From positions 1 through 33,028 of the forward strand of contig SHZJ01000038.1 in NCBI GenBank assembly GCA_009692365.1: a stretch of 33,028 nucleotides of DNA, in the 5' to 3' direction. Origin of the DNA: Gammaproteobacteria bacterium. Its GTDB lineage: Bacteria > Pseudomonadota > Gammaproteobacteria > Ga0077536. The translations under genes and the position numbers were made by a program. The notes under the pieces are model-generated. The model was given only the letters and a program-made list of their open reading frames with translations, was not told the origin of the DNA and searched no databases. This document shows, in pieces, positions 1 to 8,256 of the stretch (the first letter of the stretch is position 1; every line of letters begins with the position of its first letter).

Positions 1-466
1 CATAACCGGTGAGCGTGGCATTGGCCCCGATCACCCGATGACAGGGCACCACAATTGCGATGGGATTAGCGCCGTTGGCCAGCCCGACCGCGCGCACGGC
101 GCTGGGCCGCCCGATAGCAGCAGCCAGCCCGCCGTAGGTTTGAGTCGTGCCGGCTGGGATTGCGCGTAGCCCCCGCCAGACTTCTCGTTGAAATGGCGTG
201 CCACCCAATTCGACCGGGATGTCGTCGACGGCGGTGAGTTCGCCCGCGAAGTACGCAACCAACCGTTTCTCGATCGCGGCGGGCACCCGCGCGCTGCGCA
301 ATAGACAGGCGTGCCGGTACTGGCGCTGCAGGAGCCGATATAAACGGGCCTCGTGGTCATCCCAATCTAGTGCGCGCAAACGCAAGCTGGCGTCGCTGAC
401 CACCAGCAGCGTGCCCGCGGGAGTTGTCAGACGCCCCACCTGTAGGCGTTCGGAAACGAGGTGCAT
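1..466 (-). CDS. ogt: Methylated-DNA--protein-cysteine methyltransferase (Ogt), C-terminus cut by window edge
   Basis: Suicide DNA-repair protein that moves the alkyl group of O6-alkylguanine onto its own cysteine. I read 155 codons from ATG at 466 down to the left edge. The active-site block PCHRVIG is at residues 141-147, with acceptor Cys142, preceded by NPIAIV. The helix-turn-helix part (TPFQREVW, residues 90-97; TYGGLAAAIG) is also present. The family is usually about 160-175 residues, so only the last few residues and the stop are missing. A purine-rich GGGAGAG precedes the ATG. Directly upstream on the same strand lies a decayed AlkA-like remnant, a common partner in alkylation repair. 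I see no frame problem in the visible part. Confidence 0.93.
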   Translation of the reverse strand, partial: MHLVSERLQVGRLTTPAGTLLVVSDASLRLRALDWDDHEARLYRLLQRQYRHACLLRSARVPAAIEKRLVAYFAGELTAVDDIPVELGGTPFQREVWRGLRAIPAGTTQTYGGLAAAIGRPSAVRAVGLANGANPIAIVVPCHRVIGANATLTGY

Positions 467-479
467 CGATGCTCTCCCG

Positions 480-950
480 CTTAAGCAGCCATGGTACGCA
501 GCCCGGCGACGCAGCCTGCCGCCCGCGAGCTAGATTTGCATAAGCTCGCTGCGGACGCCACACCTCGGCGCGGGCCAGCAATTGGGCGGCGGTGGCACAA
601 CGACCCGTGGCACCGGCTACGCCGCGCAGCGCCGCCACAGCCCAAACGGGGGCAGCAGGCGGCGCGAGCCCGGCCCGCAGGCGCGCGGTGCTGGGGGCCG
701 TCCACGCCGGCCTGCCGCGCAGGCGCTCCAACAGCGCCATCCATCAACCCACCTTGAGAAAAACCTTCGGGTCGGCGACCGCGCATCCCCGCCGGTGCCG
801 GCAGAACTTGGCTGCGCCAGCCCCAAGAGGGCCAAAGCGGCGCGCGCCAAGGCCACCGCCGTCGGCAGACCAGCCGTTCGGTGCGACGGCGCTGAGGGGG
901 TTTTCGTGCGCGGTGTGCGGCGCACCGGCCGGGCCTGGGCGCCGCGCGCC
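480..950 (-). pseudogene. Decayed C-terminal part of an AlkA-like 3-methyladenine DNA glycosylase
   Basis: No intact frame spans this stretch, but two frames together resemble the C-terminal half of AlkA (HhH-GPD base-excision glycosylase). About 897 to 745 reads LPTAVALARAALALLGL, like the family's FPTPxALAxADLxxLGL segment. In another frame, about 740 to 520, GRPAWTA recalls GIGPWTA, and LLARAEVWRPQRAYANL recalls the LLARAExWRPWRAYAAxHLW end of AlkA. The order and spacing fit AlkA, followed by ogt. The hairpin region and catalytic Asp segment are not recognisable, and the N-terminal half is absent because mntP begins at 957. I infer a truncated, frameshifted relic. The alternative is chance similarity in GC-rich DNA. 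Confidence 0.45.
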
Positions 951-956
951 ACTGCC

Positions 957-1529
957 CTATAACCGGTGCTCGATGAGGATTTTCAGGCCCAGACCGATGA
1001 GGATCAGGCCCCCGAGAATGTCGAGTTTGCGGCCCAGAATGGCGCCGAAACGATGCCCGGCGAATAAGCCCAGGGCGCTTAGGATGGCTGTGGTGAGCCC
1101 TATCGTTACGAGCGATAACAGCAGCGGCGCGCCCATCATCGGCAGGGTGATGCCCGCCGCTAGGGCATCGACACTGGTGGCGATGGCCAGCAGCGACAGC
1201 GTGCGTAGTCGCAGGTCGGGGCGGCGCGGGGGGCCCTGATGCTGGATTAGGGCTTCAGCCCGGGAGGAATCCCACAGCATTTTTGCGCCAAGGAAAGACA
1301 GCAAGATAAAGGCCAGCCAGTGGTCCCAGGCCTGCACCAACGGGCCCACCTTGGCGCCGATAAGCCAACCCAGCCAGGGCATCAGCGCCTGCGACCCGCC
1401 GAAAAAAAGTGCCACTAGCAACACCTGCCGCAGACGAATTTCGGGCAACGCAACGCCGCGCGCGGCGGCGGCGGCGGCGGCGTCCATCGATAGCCCGAGT
1501 GCGAGAACAAAAATGTCGCCGAATCCCAT
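957..1529 (-). CDS. mntP: MntP-family manganese efflux pump
   Basis: Inner-membrane Mn(II) exporter of the MntP (DUF204) family, 190 residues, the usual length. It has six hydrophobic segments in two related halves. The first helix carries LGLSMDAAAAAAARG and the second half carries the matching SVDALAAGI; each holds the conserved membrane Asp used for ion transport. ATG at 1529 starts the protein MGFGDIFVLALGLSMDA, typical for the family. The 293 bases upstream do not show the yybP-ykoY Mn riboswitch core that often controls this gene; they hold a GC palindrome instead. Neighbours (alkA remnant, ogt, P450) share no obvious function with it. Confidence 0.93.
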   Translation of the reverse strand: MGFGDIFVLALGLSMDAAAAAAARGVALPEIRLRQVLLVALFFGGSQALMPWLGWLIGAKVGPLVQAWDHWLAFILLSFLGAKMLWDSSRAEALIQHQGPPRRPDLRLRTLSLLAIATSVDALAAGITLPMMGAPLLLSLVTIGLTTAILSALGLFAGHRFGAILGRKLDILGGLILIGLGLKILIEHRL

Positions 1530-1822
1530 GCGCCGATACTACCGGAACCGACAGCCTGCTGGGGGCGACGCGCCAGCCCCCGCTGGGCGGCCGGCCGCCA
1601 GGCCAGCCTCCTACCGCCAGTGCCGGCAGCCCGGCCCGCAGCGCAGCCACCGGCCGGTTGACACGCGCGCGCTGGGCACGCCGCGCGAAGTCGCTGGCCG
1701 GGCGGGGCGGCCCGTCCAACGCGCCGGATTTCTGCTGGCCGATGCTGGCCCCACGCGAGGCTGGCGCCCGCCAGCTCACGTCCCGCCGCTAGTGGCAGCC
1801 CGCCGCAGGCTTGCCCCGCTGC
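1530..1822. other. GC-rich intergenic stretch between mntP and P450 no. 1
   Basis: No credible gene. It holds a perfect 14-bp palindrome GGCGGCCGGCCGCC at 1586-1599, in the presumed leader of mntP. A 6-bp inverted repeat GGCAGC/GCTGCC (1794-1799 and 1818-1823) sits right after the P450 stop and could be a weak terminator without a U-tract. ORFs through this stretch have no recognisable product and look like GC-driven open frames. Confidence 0.5.
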
Positions 1823-3103
1823 CTAGCCCGCCGGCTTAGCTCGCCGCGTGAAGCGGATCGGGAACTCTTTCAACGGCCGGAAGTTGAGGCTGTAAACATA
1901 GGCTGGATCGGGCAACGCCCGCGTGAGCTCAAAGTTTTCCATGCGCTCCAGCAGTGCTTGGATGCCGCTGTAAATTTCCTGCTTCGCCAACTGCTGACCC
2001 AGGCAGGCATGAATGCCGGCCCCAAACGCCAAATGCGAACCCGCATTCGTGCGCTCAATATCGAAGGTGCGCGGGTTGGGGAATTTTTCTGGATCTTGAT
2101 TGGCCGCGCCATAGCGCAGGATCAGCGTGGCACCCGCTGGAATTGGCGTGCCGCTCAGTTCCGTGTCTTTGGTCACGCTGCGCATGATGCCCTGCACCGG
2201 ACTTTCGATCCGCAGCACCTCCTCCACAAAACGCCGCAGCAGCGCGGGGTTTTCCCGCAGCTTGGCGTATTGTTCGGGATGGGTCATCAAAAGCCACAGC
2301 CCGTGGGTGATAGCACTGGTGGTGGTTTCGTAGCCGCCGGTGATCAGCTGGTTGAGCAGATTTTGCAGCTCGTGCATGGTGAACGGCTCTTCGCCGTCGC
2401 CCGCCGCGTGTACGAGGTCGGAAATCAAATCGCCCGTCGGGTTCTGCTGGCGGCTCTCAAAGATGGCCGCCAAGTAATGCTGGGCGTCGAGTTCGATGTC
2501 GGCAACTTCACGCAGACGCTGCTCATCCATGATTTCGTTGCTGGTCGACAACATGGCCAACGCCCAGCCCTGGAAGCGCGCGAACTCGTTGCGGTCCAAG
2601 CCCAATTGCTCGCCTAGGATCATGCCCGGCAGCGGCAGTGCAAAATCTTTGATGAGGTCGCATTCGCCGCGCTCGATGAACTGATCGATAAGCGTATGCG
2701 CCAACGCGTCAACCTGCGGCACCAGCGCGCGCACGCGCTGCGCGGTGAACACCCGGTCCACCAGTTTGCGATGCGCCACATGCTTGGGCGGGTCTGCCCG
2801 GTGCAGCACGTGCACATGGGCCCAACCCTTCTCGCGCAGCATCTCCTGATAGCGGCGCCCGCCCTCGCCCTGCAGGGCTTCCATGGCCAGAATGACGTTG
2901 GAATAGGTGACCGGATCGCGGATGACTTTAAGAATGTCGTCGTAGCGCGTGATGACGTAAATGCCGGTCTCGGGCATTTGATAAACCGGGCTCTCCGCGT
3001 GCAGCTTCGCGTAGAAATCCCAGGGCGACGCTAATAGATTGGCGTCCAGCAGGCTGTAGTCGGCGAGCCCCTTCATGGGGCAGCCGGAGGGTTCAGTACT
3101 CAT
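1823..3103 (-). CDS. Cytochrome P450 (no. 1)
   Basis: Soluble bacterial haem monooxygenase, 426 residues. It carries the I-helix oxygen-activation motif GGYETT (256-261), the K-helix ExxR (Glu295-Arg298) and the haem loop FGAGIHACLG (360-369), with Cys367 as haem ligand. I start it at 3103 rather than upstream because the ATG has a good AGGAG 7 bases away. That ATG overlaps the stop of the amidohydrolase gene upstream in an ATGA, which indicates translational coupling in one operon. No ferredoxin or reductase partner is present in the window. The substrate is unknown. The AraC-type regulator beyond the amidohydrolase is the likely controller. Confidence 0.95.
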   Translation of the reverse strand: MSTEPSGCPMKGLADYSLLDANLLASPWDFYAKLHAESPVYQMPETGIYVITRYDDILKVIRDPVTYSNVILAMEALQGEGGRRYQEMLREKGWAHVHVLHRADPPKHVAHRKLVDRVFTAQRVRALVPQVDALAHTLIDQFIERGECDLIKDFALPLPGMILGEQLGLDRNEFARFQGWALAMLSTSNEIMDEQRLREVADIELDAQHYLAAIFESRQQNPTGDLISDLVHAAGDGEEPFTMHELQNLLNQLITGGYETTTSAITHGLWLLMTHPEQYAKLRENPALLRRFVEEVLRIESPVQGIMRSVTKDTELSGTPIPAGATLILRYGAANQDPEKFPNPRTFDIERTNAGSHLAFGAGIHACLGQQLAKQEIYSGIQALLERMENFELTRALPDPAYVYSLNFRPLKEFPIRFTRRAKPAG

Positions 3104-4830
3104 TGCACATCTCCTTGCGCCACGCCGTCGGCTTGCCATGCGGGGGTGCGCAACACCCGCCCCGGCAACGCGCCGGTGCAAACGCCATCAACGAAAGTCA
3201 CCACGCCGTTGACGATCATGTACCGATAGCCCTCGGATTTTTCGATCAGGCGCTTACCCCCGCCGATGATCGGGTCGAAGTAGGGGCGGTCAGGCGTCAC
3301 TTTAAGCGCCGCCTGATCGTAGACCATGATGTCGGCCGGTAGGCCGCGCTCTAGCGTACCCAAGTGCTCCAGGCCGATGGCGGCCGCCGACATTTTCGAC
3401 AAGCGAAAGTGGGCTTCTTCCAGCGAAATAATCGCGTCATCCCGCACCATCTTGGACAGCACCACAGTGGCATATTTACCCATGGATAAAAACTGTCCGT
3501 GCGCGCCGCCGTCGGACGCGCCGGGAATCACAAAGGGGTTCTTCAGGATTTCGCCATTGGCATAGTCGTCATCGCCCAACTGGTCTTCGATGTAGAAGAA
3601 AGTGGCCAGGCCCTCGGCGACCGCCACATCGCAGAAAGCCTCTAGCGGGGTCTTGCCCTCGGCGCTCGCGATCTCGGTGATATAGCGGCCGGCGTATTGC
3701 GGCTGAGTGGTCTCGTAGACCTTCATGCGGTCCCAGCGGCCAGACCAAACCCGCACCAGATGGTGGTCCACATCGTGCTGCAATTTCGCCCGGACAGCAG
3801 GGTTCTGAAGGTTGGCGATGCGTTGCGCCACCGGGCAGGCCAAGGCGGCGTTCCAGGCCGGCATGTCGTCGAACAGGTTGTATTCCAGCAAGTTAAATAA
3901 CGAGCCGATGCGATGCACCGCCGCCAAGCCCAGAATGCGGTTGCCACGCCGGTTGGAGTCCTCGATCAGGTCCAGCGAATTACGCCATTTATCCGGGATG
4001 TGGTTGGAATGGATGATGATGCTGTGGATGACCGGCCGACCGCTGGCGGCGGCGTAGCGCTCGAGCAGCGCCAGTTCTTCTTCACCCAGATGCAGGTTGT
4101 AGGGCGTGACTTCGCAGGACCCCACGTTGAATTCGCGCGCCACCGATAGCAACGCCAGCAGTTCTTCTTCTTGGGCGATGGCGCTGGGCAGCAAGCTGCC
4201 GTCGTGGTCGCGGTCGATCAGATTATGGTCGGTCGACAAACCCAAGGCCCCGGCGCGGTAGCCGTCGCGCATCAGCTCCTTCATTTGCTCGAGTTCGGCC
4301 GGGGTGAGCTGCGCGCGCTTGGAGTCTTCCTCGCCCAAGACATACGCCCGCAGCGCTGAGTGGGGAATGTAGGACGCCACATTCACGCCTAGCCCGTGGC
4401 GCTCCAGCGACGCCAAATAGTCGCGCTGAGAAACCCAGTCCCAGCGCATGCCTTCTTTCATGGAGGCGTAGGGTATGGCTTCGACGCGCGTCATGCGCAG
4501 CATGGCGCGTTCCCGGTCTTCGGGCCGACAGGGCGCAAACCCAAAACCGCACAGGCTCACCACGACACTGGTCACCCCGTGCCAACACGACTGCGAAGCG
4601 TAGGGGTCCCAGTTGAGCTGGGCGTCGTAGTGGGTATGCACATCCACCACGCCCGGTGCCACGATAAGACCAGAGGCGTCGATTTCCTCGCGGCCACGGC
4701 CCAGCACGCTACCGGTTTGCGCAATTTTTCCGTCCCTAATGGCCACATCGCCGATGAACGACGGCACGCGCGTACCATCTACCACTCGACCGCCACGGAT
4801 CACGAGATCAAACTCAAACTCTGCAGACAT
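3100..4830 (-). CDS. Amidohydrolase, N-acyl-D-amino-acid deacylase (D-aminoacylase) family
   Basis: Metal-dependent hydrolase of 576 residues, close to or longer than typical family members. The N-terminal beta-sandwich runs from LVIRGGRVVDG, leading to the metal motif VDVHTHYDAQ (His65 and His67). A block CWHGVTSVVVSLCGFGFAP (82-100) matches the GVTTVVxGNCGxxxAP region of D-aminoacylases, with Cys94 at the metal-binding Cys. A GASDGGAH segment near the C-terminus carries the catalytic Asp. The ATG at 4830 follows a good GGGGAG site. It is first in an operon with P450 no. 1 (4-base overlap). Proteins of this type often sit in catabolic loci and their real substrates are mostly untested, so amide or lactam hydrolysis is inference. 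Confidence 0.9.
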   Translation of the reverse strand: MSAEFEFDLVIRGGRVVDGTRVPSFIGDVAIRDGKIAQTGSVLGRGREEIDASGLIVAPGVVDVHTHYDAQLNWDPYASQSCWHGVTSVVVSLCGFGFAPCRPEDRERAMLRMTRVEAIPYASMKEGMRWDWVSQRDYLASLERHGLGVNVASYIPHSALRAYVLGEEDSKRAQLTPAELEQMKELMRDGYRAGALGLSTDHNLIDRDHDGSLLPSAIAQEEELLALLSVAREFNVGSCEVTPYNLHLGEEELALLERYAAASGRPVIHSIIIHSNHIPDKWRNSLDLIEDSNRRGNRILGLAAVHRIGSLFNLLEYNLFDDMPAWNAALACPVAQRIANLQNPAVRAKLQHDVDHHLVRVWSGRWDRMKVYETTQPQYAGRYITEIASAEGKTPLEAFCDVAVAEGLATFFYIEDQLGDDDYANGEILKNPFVIPGASDGGAHGQFLSMGKYATVVLSKMVRDDAIISLEEAHFRLSKMSAAAIGLEHLGTLERGLPADIMVYDQAALKVTPDRPYFDPIIGGGKRLIEKSEGYRYMIVNGVVTFVDGVCTGALPGRVLRTPAWQADGVAQGDVQ

Positions 4831-5059
4831 TGATACTCCCCGATTGAACGACCCTGACGCGGGTGCTACGGATAAAGGGGCGAGGCTACGACAGTTAATA
4901 CCGCGCGGCGCGGCTGGGAATACCTACCGCACTGGTCTGGGGCTACACTGCGCTGGCCGGCCGGCGGCTGCGCCCACTTGCGCTGCACAGCAGCAAAATA
5001 ACCGGCCCACCTGCACCCCGCCGGCTACGCTGACGAAACCAAGCTCGAGCAAAGACGTC
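4831..5059. promoter_or_regulatory. Divergent control region of the amidohydrolase-P450 operon and the AraC-type gene
   Basis: 229 bases between two divergent starts. The phrase GGCTAC occurs three times (about 4892, 4939 and 5020), twice as GGCTAC followed by [AG]CTG, which could be half-sites for the AraC-type regulator or fortuitous. No convincing -35/-10 pair is visible to me. The placement is what supports regulatory function. Confidence 0.4.
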
Positions 5060-6040
5060 ATGGAAGTATTCCCGCTGCACAGCACCCGTCCGAGGCATGG
5101 CCTGAATGGCTATCAATCGGCGATCAACCAGCTTTACGCCCCAATGGTGGTCGAACCCGAAGTGCCGGGCGGGCACTACGAGTGGTCGGTCACCGGCCAG
5201 CGCTGTGGCATGCTGGGCATGTCCGCCCTCTTCGCCGATGGCGAAATCCGGGCGCGTGTCGCCGAGCCCGCGGTGCACCCGCAGGGGCGGCAGATCATTC
5301 TCACTTTCGTCGAACGCGGCTGTTTTGAATTTATTCAGGGCGGTCGCCACACCGTGTGCGGGGCCAATAGCGTGGTGCTGATGGATGTCGGCGTGCCGCT
5401 CGACGCCTACCAACAAGGGCCGCTCGAAATACTTTCCTGCCAGTTGCCGGAAGCCTTCCTGCGCCAGCGGGTCGCCGGACTCTCCGGCGCGCTGACCCGT
5501 GCGCAGTCGGCCACCCAAGGGTCGGCGGCCATTTTGCGCGACCTCATGCACAGCGCTTGGCGCGAAGGCGGCCACCTGGGTCAGGACGAGGGGCAGGTGC
5601 TGCCGGGCCTATTTGCCGCGCTCATCGATGCCGTGTTCACGCAGGACAACCCGGCGCTAGCGGTCGACGGCCCGATGGCCAGCCTCCACCGGCGTCTCGA
5701 TGCGCTGATCGCCGCCGAGGCGCACGACCCGTTTTTATCCCCCGCGCTGATTGCGGCACGCTTGGGCATTTCTGCCAGCTATCTTTTCACCGTGGCGCGT
5801 CGCTACGGCAAGAGCGTACGCGAAGCGATTATCGAGCGCCGGCTAGAAGGCTGCCGCAGCCTACTCGTCGAGCCCAGTTGGGCACACCGTTCCATCACGG
5901 AAATTGCCTTTCACTGGGGGTTTCAGGACAGCTCGCATTTTAGTCGACGCTTTCGCGAACGCTTTGGCGTGTCGCCGCGTGCGTATCGGGTCGTAAACAC
6001 CCCACGCGGTTACCGGGCAGCCTGCGGCGAGGCGGGATAA
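5060..6040 (+). CDS. AraC/XylS-family transcriptional regulator
   Basis: DNA-binding regulator of 326 residues. The first roughly 190 residues resemble the AraC-binding-like sensor domain used by regulators of aromatic and other catabolic genes. Residues from about 225 form the two helix-turn-helix domain: IAARLGISASYLFTVARRYG, then ITEIAFHWGFQDSSHFSRRF and the signature FGVSPRAYR. I choose the ATG at 5060 because the longer frame upstream crosses the divergent promoter and has no family similarity; the Shine-Dalgarno site here is weak. It is transcribed away from the amidohydrolase-P450 operon, so it probably controls that operon and possibly the flavin monooxygenase that faces it. Confidence 0.92.
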   Translation: MEVFPLHSTRPRHGLNGYQSAINQLYAPMVVEPEVPGGHYEWSVTGQRCGMLGMSALFADGEIRARVAEPAVHPQGRQIILTFVERGCFEFIQGGRHTVCGANSVVLMDVGVPLDAYQQGPLEILSCQLPEAFLRQRVAGLSGALTRAQSATQGSAAILRDLMHSAWREGGHLGQDEGQVLPGLFAALIDAVFTQDNPALAVDGPMASLHRRLDALIAAEAHDPFLSPALIAARLGISASYLFTVARRYGKSVREAIIERRLEGCRSLLVEPSWAHRSITEIAFHWGFQDSSHFSRRFRERFGVSPRAYRVVNTPRGYRAACGEAG

Positions 6041-6053
6041 CCTGGGAGAACGG

Positions 6054-6090
6054 CGTGGGGCACGACTGCCAGCGGCAGCCCCACCCCACG
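6054..6090. terminator. Nested hairpin between convergent AraC-type gene and monooxygenase
   Basis: Outer arms CGTGGGG (6054-6060) and CCCCACG (6084-6090) enclose CTGCC-AGC-GGCAG (6066-6078). It lies in the 58-base gap between two convergent genes. There is no clear U-tract on either side, so intrinsic termination is only plausible. Confidence 0.4.
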
Positions 6091-6098
6091 GCCGCGCT

Positions 6099-7568
6099 TT
6101 AGGCTAGCGCCGCACTCTCGAAGGCCTCGGCGTCGCTGCGCGCCGTCTCGGCGCTGAAGGCGTCCATCGACTTTGGCCATTGCGTCACAAAACGGCCGCT
6201 GGCAGAGCGATAGTAGTACTCGCTGCCGCACTCGGCCTGCCACACGTCGACCGTGCGGATCGCCCGCTGAATGTCCTCGTTGAAGGCGTTCATGACGTCG
6301 GGACGTACATCGATCCAAGAAATTCGCTCGGCCGCCATCCGCTTGACCTGCCGCACGATGTAGCCCACCTGCTGTTCGATCATGTACAGGATGCAGCCCT
6401 GATTGGTGTTGGGGCCATAGAGCATAAACAGGTTGGGAAAGCCCGCCGTGGTGATCCCTAAATACGCCTGCGCGCCATCGCTCCACGCGTCCTCGAGCCG
6501 GCGCGCGCCGCGCCCCACGACATCGATCGCGGCCAGATATTTGGTGGTCTTGAAGCCGGTGGAATACACAATGGTATCGACTTCGCGCAGCGTGCCGTCG
6601 CCGGTCACGATGCCGGTGCTGGTCACCCTGTCGATGTTGTCGGTCACCAGCGCCACATTGGCCCGGTTGAAGACCGGGTAGTAGACATCCGAGAACAGTG
6701 GGCGCCGGCAGCCAAACGGGTGGTGCGGCGTGAGCTTGCGCCGGGTTTCCAGATCCCGCACGCCCTCCAGTCGCTCCAGACCGGCGCGCTCGATCCCCGC
6801 CAGCACTTCTTTGTCGTTGAAAGTACCCAGGGTATTCCAGGTTTTATAAATATCCGCGCGGCTGCGGTGCACGGCCTCCGGGTCCTCGCGAAACCGTTGC
6901 CGCTCGGCCTCGGTATAGGGCGTATTACCTTTGGGCACTACCCAGTTCGCCGTGCGCTGGTAGAGATCGAGCTGTCCTACTTTGGGCGCAATCTCTGGCA
7001 CGAACTGGATCGCGCTCGCCGCAATGCCGATCACGCCCACGCGCTGACCGGTGAGGTCGTGGTCGTGGTTCCAGCGCGCCGAATGGAACGAGGTGCCTTT
7101 GAAATCCTCCATGCCGGGAATCTTTGGCCAGACGATTTCGTTGAACATCCCCAGCGCGCTCACCATGAAGCGGGCGTGTATGACATCCCCTTCTTGGGTA
7201 GTCAGCCGCCACTCACCGGTGGCTTCTTGCCAAGCGAGTGCCGCCACCCCGGTGTTGAAACGAATATGCGAACGCAGTTCGTATTTGTCGGCACAGTGAT
7301 TGAGATAGTCACGAATTTCCGCATGACCCGCGAACGGCTGGGTCCAGTGCGGATTGGGCTCGAAGGAAAAAGAATACAGGTGCGATTGCACATCGCATTC
7401 GGCGCCCGGATATTGGTTATGCCACCACGTGCCGCCCACGCCGCCAGCTTTCTCCAAAATAATGAAATCTTCAATGCCGGCCTGTTTCAGTTGGATGGCC
7501 ATGCACAGCCCACCACCGCCTGCCCCGATGATGACGATCTGATGGTGCTTGTTTTCTTGTTGATTCAT
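6099..7568 (-). CDS. Flavin-containing monooxygenase, Baeyer-Villiger-type
   Basis: FAD/NADPH enzyme of 489 residues that would insert oxygen into ketones or hydroxylate soft atoms. The FAD Rossmann motif IIGAGGGGLCMA is at 13-24, followed by GGVGGTWWHNQYPGAECD, typical of BVMOs. The BVMO fingerprint F-x-G-x3-H-x3-W is at 156-166, ending WN rather than the usual WP/WD. The second, NADPH-binding motif reads VIGIAASAIQ (179-188): the usual GxGxxA/G has Ala in place of the central Gly. The ATG at 7568 has a GAGGGA site. It is transcribed towards the AraC-type gene and stands as a single gene. The substrate is unknown; a cyclic or terpenoid ketone is a guess from context. Confidence 0.92.
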   Translation of the reverse strand: MNQQENKHHQIVIIGAGGGGLCMAIQLKQAGIEDFIILEKAGGVGGTWWHNQYPGAECDVQSHLYSFSFEPNPHWTQPFAGHAEIRDYLNHCADKYELRSHIRFNTGVAALAWQEATGEWRLTTQEGDVIHARFMVSALGMFNEIVWPKIPGMEDFKGTSFHSARWNHDHDLTGQRVGVIGIAASAIQFVPEIAPKVGQLDLYQRTANWVVPKGNTPYTEAERQRFREDPEAVHRSRADIYKTWNTLGTFNDKEVLAGIERAGLERLEGVRDLETRRKLTPHHPFGCRRPLFSDVYYPVFNRANVALVTDNIDRVTSTGIVTGDGTLREVDTIVYSTGFKTTKYLAAIDVVGRGARRLEDAWSDGAQAYLGITTAGFPNLFMLYGPNTNQGCILYMIEQQVGYIVRQVKRMAAERISWIDVRPDVMNAFNEDIQRAIRTVDVWQAECGSEYYYRSASGRFVTQWPKSMDAFSAETARSDAEAFESAALA

Positions 7569-7668
7569 GACGTCCCTCGCTCTTTTTTAATTTCAACCGG
7601 ATCCAACCTCATGGGTTGCAATCTTCCCTTGCCAATTCTCATTCGCCACGGCCCCCGCGCGACTCGCC

Positions 7669-8256
7669 TTAAAGCCCTTGTTCATCTGCCGCCTGCGCCA
7701 TTTCCACTGACCACCGCGCTTCTTCTTCGCGAAAAAACAATGCCTCGCGGCGCGCCCGCGCCAGCGTCGCCGCCAACGCGGCGTAGCTCGCCGCCACCGC
7801 CTGCAGGCTGCTCAGCAACGGGGCGCGGGCAGCGTGGGGCAGGTCGAGATATTCCGTCGCGGCAATATAGCGCTGTTCTAGCACCGCGTTTGCCAGTTCC
7901 ACGCGCACGCCGTCCCCAAGCTCGGCGCTGGCGCTCACCGCCACCGCCAGCATGGCCTGCCAATCAGCCAGCGCCAATTGTAATGCGGCCGGCTCATCGG
8001 CGCGCACCATGGCGAGCGCTTCGGCCAAGCGCTCGCGCGCCAAACCCACGGCGAGCCTCATGCGCTGCATCGGCTCGTGCGCGGCCGCCAACGCGCGCTG
8101 ATCCCACCAGCGCTCGGGCCCATAAAAAACGCTGTCCGGCGTCCCCCCCGGGGGCGGCAACCACTCGATGCCGGCAAACGAGTTGAGCAGACCATGGCCG
8201 GCACCGGCCGCGCCGGCCCAACTGAGCACGCACCAGAGTACGCTGAGTCGGCGCAT
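7669..8256 (-). CDS. Secreted DUF5667-like protein
   Basis: Small exported protein of 195 residues. An N-terminal signal-like segment (about 1-20, MRRLSVLWCVLSWAGAAGAG) precedes a helical body. The stretch GTPDSVFYGPERWWDQ followed by EPMQRMRLAVGLARERLAEA resembles DUF5667, a domain of unknown function usually found in secreted or anchored proteins. The rest is Ala/Leu/Glu-rich and probably helical. Its ATG (8256-8254) overlaps the stop of the lipoprotein gene by one base in a TGATG, so the two are translationally coupled. It is the last gene of the four-gene envelope operon. No catalytic motif is visible and function is unknown. The DUF5667 assignment is from pattern memory and is moderate. 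Confidence 0.7.
   Translation of the reverse strand: MRRLSVLWCVLSWAGAAGAGHGLLNSFAGIEWLPPPGGTPDSVFYGPERWWDQRALAAAHEPMQRMRLAVGLARERLAEALAMVRADEPAALQLALADWQAMLAVAVSASAELGDGVRVELANAVLEQRYIAATEYLDLPHAARAPLLSSLQAVAASYAALAATLARARREALFFREEEARWSVEMAQAADEQGL

Noticed and set aside
1530-1800. yybP-ykoY manganese riboswitch before mntP
   Set aside because: The conserved core sequences are not found; only GC-rich palindromes are present.
6720-8186. 488-residue open frame on the plus strand
   Set aside because: It is antisense to the monooxygenase and DUF5667-like genes, which have clear family features and ribosome sites.
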